Below are positions 5,351-11,516 of a stretch of 12,090 nt of DNA, in pieces. Under the pieces are notes generated by a model. It had not been told where the DNA came from. It ran no database searches and saw only the letters and a list, made by a program, of their open reading frames with translations. The stretch covers positions 1 to 12,090 of the forward strand of contig DASXAA010000021.1 in the NCBI GenBank assembly GCA_036407035.1, given 5' to 3'. The translations under genes and the position numbers were made by a program. The DNA is from JACVRW01 sp036407035. GTDB taxonomy: Bacteria > Actinomycetota > Thermoleophilia > Solirubrobacterales > Thermoleophilaceae. How positions within the stretch are numbered: the stretch's first letter is position 1; each line of letters begins with the position of its first letter.

Positions 5351-6931
5351 CTAGCGTGCGGCCCCCGGGAGCCGCCGCGTGAACCAGAAGGACAGAAGCG
5401 CGAAGACCCCGACGGCGCCGATCGCCTTCCTGAGCCCCTCGAGCTGCTCGTCGCCGTACCCCTCCGCCAGCGCGGCGGCCTGGGCCGCGGGCATCCCCTC
5501 GTCGCGCGCGGCGCGCTCCACGTCCTCGATCGGCACGATCGGTATGCCCTTCTCGGCGAGCTCCGTGACCGCCGCCCGCACCGGCGGCGGGACCGCGGGG
5601 TTCTGCTCCACGCGATCGAGGACCCCGTTCGTGAGCGACAGGATCAGCACCGAGCCGATCAACGCCGTGCCCAGCGAGGCGCCGAGGTTCTGCGCGGTGC
5701 CCTGGAGGCCGCCGGCCTCGTTCGTCTTGGAGGGGTCGACGGACGACATGATCACGTTGCCGAGCTGCGACAGGAGCAGGCCGGCGCCGATGCCGAAGAT
5801 GGCCAGGGCGATCGCGAAGCCGGTGTCGTGGAGCTCCACGTCGATCGTCGCGAGCAGGATGCCCGAGGCGATCACGAGCGCCAGCAGGCCCGCCTGCGCG
5901 ACGCGCTTGGGCGCGATGCCCGCCGCCAGCTTCGGCCCGGCGAGCGCCGCGGCGAACATCGTCACCGACATCGGGAACAGGCGCTTGCCGGTCTCGAACG
6001 CGTCCAGCCCGAGGACCACCTGCAGGTACACCGGCATGACGAAGAACGTGCCCAGCAGGATGAGCTGCTGCATCATCAGCGTTGTCAGGCCGGCGCGCAG
6101 CGGATCGATCCTCAGTAGCGCGCGGTCCAGCAGCGTGTCGCGCCCCGCGCGCTCGGACCGCTCCTCCCAGGTGGCGAACGCGGCGAGGAAGCCGAGACCG
6201 GCGAGGATGAAGAACGGCACCGCCGAGAAGCCGAAGGGGGTGATCTCGGTCCCGCCGATCGTGAGCGCGCCGAGCGGCTCGACCCAGCCCCACTGGCTGC
6301 TCTTGAGGATGCCGAACACCGCGAGGCCCAGCCCGAGCGCCGACAGCAGCGCGCCGACCACGTCGAGCCGCGGCTTTGGCTCCGCCGGCGGGGCCGGCTT
6401 CACGACGCGGCTGCGCAGGAGGAGGATCACGGCGACGATCACGGTCTCGCCGGCGAAGACGTAGCGCCAGCTGAACTCGGTCGTGACCCAGCCGCCGATC
6501 AGCGGCCCTGCGGCGATCGCCGCACCGGCGACCCCGCCGACGATGCCGAAGGCGAGGGCGCGCTGCTTGCCGCTGTACGTGCCCGCGATCAGCGACACGA
6601 TCGCCGGGATCACGAGCACCGCGCCGAGCCCCTCGACGAGCGACCATCCGATCAACAGCACCGTCAGGTTCGGGCTCAGCGCGGTGGTCAGCGAGCCGGC
6701 CCCGTACACGGCCAGCCCGAGGGCGAACGTGCGGTCCCGGCCGAGGATGTCGCCGAGCTTCGCGCCCGCCAGCATCAGCGCGGCCATCACCAGCGTGTAG
6801 GCCGTGATGGCCAGCTGCACGCCCTGGATCGTCGTGTCGAGGTCCGCGACGATCTGCGAGATCGACACGTTCATGACGCTGCTGTCGAGCACCATCACGA
6901 ACTGCGCCGATGCGAAGACGGCGATCGGCAA
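5351..6931 (-). CDS. MFS drug/proton antiporter, DHA2 (EmrB/QacA) family
   Basis: The 526-residue membrane protein has the 14-helix DHA2 layout. Helix 1 carries Met-Val-Leu-Asp-Ser-Ser-Val-Met-Asn-Val (motif D1, Asp16). The helix 2-3 loop has Gly-Asp-Ile-Leu-Gly-Arg-Asp-Arg (motif A, 60-67). Helix 5 has Gly-Pro-Leu-Ile-Gly-Gly (motif C, about 142-147), typical of exporters. Such proteins expel toxic compounds by proton antiport, but the substrate cannot be read from sequence. A long hydrophilic, probably extracytoplasmic loop of about 70 residues (Asn-Gly-Val-Leu-Asp-Arg onward) precedes the last helix. The start is a TTG at 6929-6931. The frame stays open back to the FGE stop but has no ATG, GTG or TTG upstream, so TTG is the first standard start; homologs may begin a few residues earlier. 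It heads the operon with peptidase, CYTH and DUF6458. Confidence 0.87.
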   Translation of the reverse strand: MPIAVFASAQFVMVLDSSVMNVSISQIVADLDTTIQGVQLAITAYTLVMAALMLAGAKLGDILGRDRTFALGLAVYGAGSLTTALSPNLTVLLIGWSLVEGLGAVLVIPAIVSLIAGTYSGKQRALAFGIVGGVAGAAIAAGPLIGGWVTTEFSWRYVFAGETVIVAVILLLRSRVVKPAPPAEPKPRLDVVGALLSALGLGLAVFGILKSSQWGWVEPLGALTIGGTEITPFGFSAVPFFILAGLGFLAAFATWEERSERAGRDTLLDRALLRIDPLRAGLTTLMMQQLILLGTFFVMPVYLQVVLGLDAFETGKRLFPMSVTMFAAALAGPKLAAGIAPKRVAQAGLLALVIASGILLATIDVELHDTGFAIALAIFGIGAGLLLSQLGNVIMSSVDPSKTNEAGGLQGTAQNLGASLGTALIGSVLILSLTNGVLDRVEQNPAVPPPVRAAVTELAEKGIPIVPIEDVERAARDEGMPAAQAAALAEGYGDEQLEGLRKAIGAVGVFALLSFWFTRRLPGAAR

Positions 6932-6933
6932 TC

Positions 6934-6953
6934 CGAGGCCCTTGCGGGCCTCG
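6934..6953. promoter_or_regulatory. Hairpin abutting the MFS start codon
   Basis: CGAGGCCC (6934-6941) and GGGCCTCG (6946-6953) form a perfect 8-bp stem with a TTGC loop. On the coding strand it ends 2 nt before the TTG start of the exporter and contains its only SD-like bases (AAGGG). If transcribed it could limit translation of the operon. If the gene really starts further upstream, it is simply coding sequence. Confidence 0.35.
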
Positions 6954-7045
6954 TCGGTTGTTGCGGCGTCTCGGTTTACGCCGAGCTCCCCTCGTAGCCT
7001 GCGAGTCCGGCGCGGATCATCGCGGACCCACCGGCGGAGCGCGAG

Positions 7046-8005
7046 TCAGCCGCCCGGCGCCGGCCTGACGATGCAGCGGAAGCCGATGTGGCAAGTAGAG
7101 GTGTCGACCGCCTCCGCCTGTCGCGCCGACGGCCGGTAGCGCAGGCAGTAGTTCGGCGCGCACAGGTGTGAGCCGCCCTTGATCACGCGGCGCGGTATGT
7201 GCGCGCCCGGGTTGCCGGTGTCGTAGCTCATGTCCGGCTCGGTCACGCGCGGGTTGCGCGGAACGCAGCACGGCCTCCGCGTGGTGCCCGGCCGCTGCCA
7301 CGAGAAGTAGTCGCAGGTCCACTCCCAGACGTTGCCGGTCACGTCGAGGAGCCCATAGCCGTTCGCCGGGAACGTGCCAACCGGGCTCGTTCCCTCGTGG
7401 CCGTCCTGAAGCAGGTTCTGCCATGGAAACTCGCCCTGCCAGGTGTTGGCCATCGCCCGCCCCTCCGGGAACTCCGCGTCGCCCCAGGCGAAGATCGCCC
7501 CGTCGAGCCCGCCGCGGGCGGCGCGCTCCCACTCGGCCTCCGTCGGCAGCTCCTTGCCGGCCCAGGCCGCGTACGCCTCGGCGTCCGCGTAGGCCACGTG
7601 CGTGACGGGATGGTGCTCGCGGCCGTCGGTCCCGCTCCCCGGGCCCTCCGGGTGGCGCCAGGAGGCGCCCGGCACGTACGCCCACCAGTTCGCGACGTTT
7701 CGCAGGTCCACGGGGCCGCGCGACCTCTGGAACACGAGCGAGCCCGCGACGAGCAGGGCGGGGTCGGCGTCCGGGTACTCCTCGGCGCTGGGCGGGTGCT
7801 CCGCGAGCGTCACGTGCCCGGTCCGGTCCACGAAGCGCTCGAACTCGGCCACCGTGACCGGACCCTCGTCCATCCAGAAGCCGTCGACCTCAACGGGGCG
7901 GACCGGGCTCTCCTCCGGGTAGAACCGGTCGGAGCCCATGCGGAACTCGCCGCCGGGGATCCAGCGCATTCCCTCCGAGCGCTTGTCGGCTGCGGCCGCC
8001 TCCAT
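7046..8005 (-). CDS. Formylglycine-generating enzyme (sulfatase-modifying factor family)
   Basis: The 319-residue protein has the full FGE fold signatures. Trp-Ile-Pro-Gly-Gly-Glu-Phe-Met-type N-terminus appears as Ile-Pro-Gly-Gly-Glu-Phe-Arg-Met-Gly-Ser (16-25). Pro-Val-Thr-His-Val-Ala-Tyr-Ala-Asp-Ala (133-142), Leu-Pro-Thr-Glu-Ala-Glu-Trp-Glu (153-160), Asp-Val-Thr-Gly-Asn-Val-Trp-Glu-Trp (221-229) and the C-terminal Gly-Gly-Ser-His-Leu-Cys with Gly-Phe-Arg-Cys follow. The copper-binding catalytic pair is present as Cys282 and Cys287 (C-x4-C, as Cys272/Cys277 in the Streptomyces coelicolor enzyme). This separates true FGEs from the many inactive relatives. It oxidises the Cys of CxPxR in sulfatases to formylglycine, and the sulfatase at 9171-11504 carries that motif. 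No signal peptide is seen, so it acts in the cytoplasm. An extra adjacent Cys pair (246-247) is unusual. The ATG at 8003-8005 has no Shine-Dalgarno site, and leaderless translation is possible. Confidence 0.93.
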   Translation of the reverse strand: MEAAAADKRSEGMRWIPGGEFRMGSDRFYPEESPVRPVEVDGFWMDEGPVTVAEFERFVDRTGHVTLAEHPPSAEEYPDADPALLVAGSLVFQRSRGPVDLRNVANWWAYVPGASWRHPEGPGSGTDGREHHPVTHVAYADAEAYAAWAGKELPTEAEWERAARGGLDGAIFAWGDAEFPEGRAMANTWQGEFPWQNLLQDGHEGTSPVGTFPANGYGLLDVTGNVWEWTCDYFSWQRPGTTRRPCCVPRNPRVTEPDMSYDTGNPGAHIPRRVIKGGSHLCAPNYCLRYRPSARQAEAVDTSTCHIGFRCIVRPAPGG

Positions 8006-8015
8006 GCTGCGGAGG

Positions 8016-8021
8016 ATTGTG
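8016..8021 (-). promoter_or_regulatory. Possible -10 element of the FGE gene
   Basis: On the minus strand, CACAAT lies 10 nt before the FGE ATG. Together with the missing ribosome-binding site this would fit a leaderless mRNA. The matching -35 region at normal spacing (about 8039-8044) would fall on the right arm of the palindrome at 8027-8043. The -35 match itself is poor. Confidence 0.3.
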
Positions 8022-8026
8022 GCCGA

Positions 8027-8043
8027 TCACCCGCGGCGGGTGA
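8027..8043. promoter_or_regulatory. Palindrome TCACCCG-N3-CGGGTGA, putative operator (copy 2)
   Basis: TCACCCG (8027-8033) and CGGGTGA (8037-8043) are perfect 7-bp inverted arms around CGG, midway between the divergent FGE and STAS genes. Both arms and the 3-base spacing are identical to 717-733, and the match extends outward to ATCACCCG on the left and CGGGTGA-N-GC on the right. The centre lies 30 nt from the FGE start, against 27 nt from the lipoprotein start at copy 1. TCACTCG at 8051-8057 may be a weaker half-site. Confidence 0.55.
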
Positions 8044-8082
8044 GGCGAGGTCACTCGCGCTCGGTATGGGATGTTGTGCCCC

Positions 8083-8457
8083 ATGATCGAGCCTCTGCCG
8101 GACATGCCAGAGGGGACGCTCGGCTTCCGCGCGTCCGGGGACGTGACACGGGAGGAGTACGAGCGAGTCCTCCTGCCGCCGCTGCGGGAGGCGCTCGAGC
8201 GCGGCGACGAGGTCCGCCTGCTGTTCCAGATGGGGCCCGAATTCGGCAGGTTCACGCCCGGCGCGCTGATGGCGGACACGAAGACCGGCCTCACGCTCGG
8301 CCTCGGCCACCTGCGCTCCTGGAGGCGCTGCGCGCTGGTCACGGACGTCGACTGGATCCGGCACACCGTGGAGCTGCTCGGCTGGATGACGCCGGGCGAG
8401 CTGCGGCTGTTCGGGCACGACGAGCTGGACGACGCCAAGGCCTGGGTAGCAGGCTAA
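8083..8457 (+). CDS. SpoIIAA-like STAS domain protein
   Basis: The 124-residue soluble protein fits the SpoIIAA-like (STAS/SEC14-type) family. It opens with Pro-Glu-Gly-Thr-Leu-Gly-Phe-Arg-Ala-Ser-Gly and Val-Thr-Arg-Glu-Glu-Tyr-Glu, then a beta strand Glu-Val-Arg-Leu-Leu-Phe-Gln, a loop with Phe-Thr-Pro-Gly-Ala, a helix, Cys-Ala-Leu-Val-Thr-Asp-Val-Asp-Trp-Ile (the conserved late strand and turn) and an amphipathic C-terminal helix ending Ala-Trp-Val-Ala. Family members are cytoplasmic and their partners are mostly unknown; the relation to anti-anti-sigma factors is structural only. The conserved Ser of true SpoIIAA proteins is not evident. An in-frame ATG at 8071 would add four residues; 8083 is preferred because GGGAT lies 9-10 nt upstream. 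The GAP gene starts 2 nt after the stop. First gene of the + strand sulfatase operon, directly downstream of palindrome copy 2. Confidence 0.8.
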   Translation: MIEPLPDMPEGTLGFRASGDVTREEYERVLLPPLREALERGDEVRLLFQMGPEFGRFTPGALMADTKTGLTLGLGHLRSWRRCALVTDVDWIRHTVELLGWMTPGELRLFGHDELDDAKAWVAG

Positions 8458-8459
8458 CC

Positions 8460-9134
8460 GTGGGCGAGGCGATCGGGCAGGTCCTGTCGTTCGGGGTGGG
8501 CGTGGCGATCAGCCCGGTGCCGATCATCGCGGTCGTGCTGATGCTCGGCACGCCGCGCGCCCGCAGCAACGGGCCGGCGTTCCTGCTCGGCTGGATCGTC
8601 GGGCTCGCGGTCGTCGGTGCGGTCGTCCTGCTCGTCTCGAGCGGAGCGGACGCGAGCGAGGACGGCGCGCCCGCCGACTGGGTCGGCTGGCTCAAGCTGA
8701 TCCTCGGCCTGCTCGTCCTGCTCGTGGCGCTGCGGACATGGCGCGGCCGCCCGCGGGCCGGCGAGGACGCCGAGCTGCCGAAGTGGATGCGGACGATCGA
8801 CCGGTTCACGCCGCCGCGCTCGGCGGCGATCGGGGTCGCGCTGTCCGCGATCAACCCGAAGAACCTGCTGCTCACGGTCGGCGCCGCGGCGGCGATCGCG
8901 CAGACCGGCATCGGCACGGGCGACCAGGCGATCGCGCTGGCCGTGTTCGTCGTCGTCGGGACGCTCGGCCCGGGGATCCCGGTCGCGATCTACTTCGCGA
9001 TGGGCGAGCGCGCGGCGCAGATGCTGGACGAGCTCAAGGCATGGATGGGGGCGAACAACGCCGCGATCATGGCGGTACTGTGCCTCGTGATCGGGGCCAA
9101 GCTGGCCGGCGACGGGATCTCGGTTCTCGCGTGA
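8460..9134 (+). CDS. GAP/Sap family membrane protein (copy 2)
   Basis: The 224-residue polytopic protein begins with Gly-Val-Gly-Val-Ala-Ile-Ser-Pro-Val-Pro-Ile-Ile (about residues 11-22), the classic GAP-family Ser-Pro-x-Pro start. Helices follow near 40-60, 76-92, 118-146, 150-176 and 200-220, with Ala-Ile-Asn-Pro-Lys-Asn-Leu-Leu-Leu in the middle, also typical. The fold is LysE-like, so a transporter is likely but the substrate is unknown; mycobacterial Sap is tied to sulfolipid-1 movement. The GTG at 8460 lies 2 nt after the STAS stop with GCAGG upstream, consistent with coupled translation. It closely precedes the sulfatase gene (36 nt gap), so a link to sulfated compounds is worth testing. 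It is only a distant relative of copy 1 at 2684-3349, which lacks the clear Ser-Pro-x-Pro motif. Confidence 0.85.
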   Translation: MGEAIGQVLSFGVGVAISPVPIIAVVLMLGTPRARSNGPAFLLGWIVGLAVVGAVVLLVSSGADASEDGAPADWVGWLKLILGLLVLLVALRTWRGRPRAGEDAELPKWMRTIDRFTPPRSAAIGVALSAINPKNLLLTVGAAAAIAQTGIGTGDQAIALAVFVVVGTLGPGIPVAIYFAMGERAAQMLDELKAWMGANNAAIMAVLCLVIGAKLAGDGISVLA

Positions 9135-9157
9135 TGCGAGGCCACGCACAAGCGACC

Positions 9158-9164
9158 TGGGAGG
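9158..9164 (+). promoter_or_regulatory. Strong Shine-Dalgarno site of the sulfatase gene
   Basis: TGGGAGG lies 6 nt before the ATG at 9171. It fixes the start and so supports the conclusion that the sulfatase has no signal peptide. Confidence 0.85.
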
Positions 9165-9170
9165 CGCCGT

Positions 9171-11504
9171 ATGGCGAAGGAGTTCAAGGGGCGGATCGAC
9201 CTCGATGTCCGGGACTCGACGCCCGACTGGGACGCCTTCCTGGCCGACAGGGCGCCCGAAGGTGCGCCGAACGTGCTGGTCGTGCTCTACGACGACACAG
9301 GGTGCGCGGCCTGGTCGCCGTACGGCGGGCGGATCGAGATGCCGACGATGGATCGCCTTGCCGCAAACGGGTTGACCTATTCGCAGTGGCACACGACGGC
9401 GCTGTGCTCGCCGACGCGGTCGACGTTCCTGACCGGGCGCAACCACCATCTGAACGGCTTTGCGTCGATCTCGGAGGCCGCGACCGGCTTTCCGGGTTAC
9501 TCCGGCCATATCCCGCCGGAGAACGGGACGATCGCGCACATGCTGCGCGAGGCGGGCTGGTCGACGTTCTGGGTCGGCAAGAACCACAACGTGCCGGTGG
9601 ACGGCTGGACGATGGGGTCGTCGAAGGCGGAGTGGCCGCTGGCGCAGGGCTTCGACCGCTTCTACGGCTTCATCGGCGGCGAGACCAACCAGTGGTATCC
9701 CGCGCTGGCGGAGGACAACCACTACATCGACCAGCCCTACGGGCCGGAGGAGGGCTATCATCTCTCGAAGGACCTGGCCGACAAGGCGCTCGGGTTCATC
9801 CGCGACTCGAAGCAGTCGGAGCCGGACAAGCCGTGGTACCTGTGGTTCTGTCCCGGCGCGAACCACGCGCCGCACCACGCGCCCAAGGAGTACATCGACA
9901 AGTACAAGGGGAAGTTCGACGACGGCTACGAGGCCTACCGCGAGTGGGTGCTGCCGCGGATGATCGAGAAGGGCATCCTGCCCGAGGGCACCGAGCTCAC
10001 ACCGATCAACCCGATGGCGGAGGGGACGTACTCGCCCGCTGACGCCGTCCGGCCCTGGGACGAGCTGTCGGACGAGGAGAAGGCGCTCTTCAGCCGCATG
10101 GCCGAGGTCTATGCGGCCTTCTCGGAGTACACCGACCACCAGGTCGGCCGGATCATCGACTACCTCGAGGAGTCGGGCCAGCTCGAGAACACGCTGATCC
10201 TCTACTGCGCCGACAACGGCGCCTCGGGCGAGGGCAGCCCGAACGGCTCGGTCAACGAGGGCAAGTTCTTCAACGGCTGGCCCGACGAGATGGAAGAGAA
10301 CCTGGCCATGATCGACCAGCTCGGCACGCCGGCGACCTACAACCACTACCCGACCGGGTGGGCGGTGGCGTTCTCGACGCCGTACCGGATGTTCAAGCGC
10401 TACAGCTACCAGGGCGGCGTCTGCGACCCGCTCGTGATCCACTGGCCGGCGGGCATCAAGGCGCGCGGCGAGGTGCGCGACCAGTACCACCACTCCACCG
10501 ACATCGTGCCGACGATCCTCGACTGCTGCGGCATCGCCGTTCCGGACGTCGTCAACCACGTCGAGCAGGCGCCGCTCTCGGGCGTATCGATGCGCTACTC
10601 CTTCGACGAGGCCGAGGCGCCGACCAAGAAGGAGACGCAGTACTACGAGATGCTCGGCACGCGCGGCATCTGGCACGGGGGCTGGAAGGCGGTCGCCGAG
10701 CACGGCCCGTTCCTGGGCAAGGGCAGGTTCGACGAGGACCGCTGGCAGCTCTTCCACACCGACGAGGATCGCTCGGAGGCGCACGACCTCGCCGACGAGC
10801 ACCCCGACAAGGTCAAGGAGCTTGTCAACCTCTGGTTCGAGGAGGCGAAGGCCAACAACGTGCTCCCGCTGAGCGACCTCGCCGCAACCGGGGAGCAGCT
10901 CGAGCAGCGGATGAGCCTCGAGTACCACATACCGGTCCCGCCGAGCGGCCAGTACACGTACTACCCCGGCACGACCGAGGTGCCGGAGCACTCGGCAGCG
11001 AACACCCACGCGGTGTCCTACAAGATCCTCGCCGAGGTCGACTTCACGCCGGACAGCGAGGGTGTCATCGTGGCGCAGGGCTCGCGCTTCGGAGGCCACG
11101 CGCTCTTCGTCAAGGACGGGACGCTCTTCTACGTCTACAACTTCCTCGGCATCCCGCCCGAGCAGCGCATCTCCGTGCCCGCGCCCGCGACCGGCCGGCA
11201 CATCGTCGGGGTGGAGTTCACCAAGGAGCGACAGGGTGAGCGGCGCGAGTCGCACGGCCCGCTGAAGGTCCACGTCGACGAGGACGTCGTCGCCGAAGAG
11301 GAGATCCGCACGATGACGGGCCTCTACGCCCTCGCCGGCGAGGGCCTGTGCGTCGGCCACGACAGCGGCGACGCGGTCAGCTCCCTCTACACGCCCAGGT
11401 TCGAGTTCAGCGGCGGCGAGATCCAGAAGGTCGTCTTCGACGTCGCCGACGACGCCTACATCGACGTGGAGCGACACCTGGCGGCGGCGGTGGCGCGCGA
11501 CTGA
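9171..11504 (+). CDS. Type I arylsulfatase (formylglycine-dependent, cytosolic)
   Basis: The 777-residue alkaline-phosphatase-superfamily sulfatase hydrolyses sulfate esters. Active-site elements, by comparison with Pseudomonas AtsA, are Asp41-Asp42 (metal), Cys79-Ser-Pro-Thr-Arg83 followed by Thr-Gly-Arg at 88-90 (formylglycine signature), Lys137 and His139, His232, Asp348-Asn349 and probably Lys409. The catalytic domain runs to about residue 580. A C-terminal part (about 600-765) rich in beta strands follows and looks like a beta-sandwich accessory domain. The size is close to the large mycobacterial arylsulfatases AtsA and AtsD (about 787 residues). The N-terminus (Met-Ala-Lys-Glu-Phe) has no signal peptide or lipobox, so the enzyme is probably cytoplasmic and needs its substrate imported. 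The start is fixed by TGGGAGG. Cys79 is the expected target of the FGE encoded at 7046-8005. A SulP permease gene begins 12 nt downstream. The natural substrate cannot be read from sequence. Confidence 0.94.
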   Translation: MAKEFKGRIDLDVRDSTPDWDAFLADRAPEGAPNVLVVLYDDTGCAAWSPYGGRIEMPTMDRLAANGLTYSQWHTTALCSPTRSTFLTGRNHHLNGFASISEAATGFPGYSGHIPPENGTIAHMLREAGWSTFWVGKNHNVPVDGWTMGSSKAEWPLAQGFDRFYGFIGGETNQWYPALAEDNHYIDQPYGPEEGYHLSKDLADKALGFIRDSKQSEPDKPWYLWFCPGANHAPHHAPKEYIDKYKGKFDDGYEAYREWVLPRMIEKGILPEGTELTPINPMAEGTYSPADAVRPWDELSDEEKALFSRMAEVYAAFSEYTDHQVGRIIDYLEESGQLENTLILYCADNGASGEGSPNGSVNEGKFFNGWPDEMEENLAMIDQLGTPATYNHYPTGWAVAFSTPYRMFKRYSYQGGVCDPLVIHWPAGIKARGEVRDQYHHSTDIVPTILDCCGIAVPDVVNHVEQAPLSGVSMRYSFDEAEAPTKKETQYYEMLGTRGIWHGGWKAVAEHGPFLGKGRFDEDRWQLFHTDEDRSEAHDLADEHPDKVKELVNLWFEEAKANNVLPLSDLAATGEQLEQRMSLEYHIPVPPSGQYTYYPGTTEVPEHSAANTHAVSYKILAEVDFTPDSEGVIVAQGSRFGGHALFVKDGTLFYVYNFLGIPPEQRISVPAPATGRHIVGVEFTKERQGERRESHGPLKVHVDEDVVAEEEIRTMTGLYALAGEGLCVGHDSGDAVSSLYTPRFEFSGGEIQKVVFDVADDAYIDVERHLAAAVARD

Positions 11505-11516
11505 TGTGACGCGGCC

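Noticed and set aside
5217..6647. 476-codon minus-strand frame overlapping the MFS gene
   Set aside because: It is a shifted frame of the exporter, extremely Arg/Ala/Gly-rich, while the exporter frame carries clear MFS motifs.
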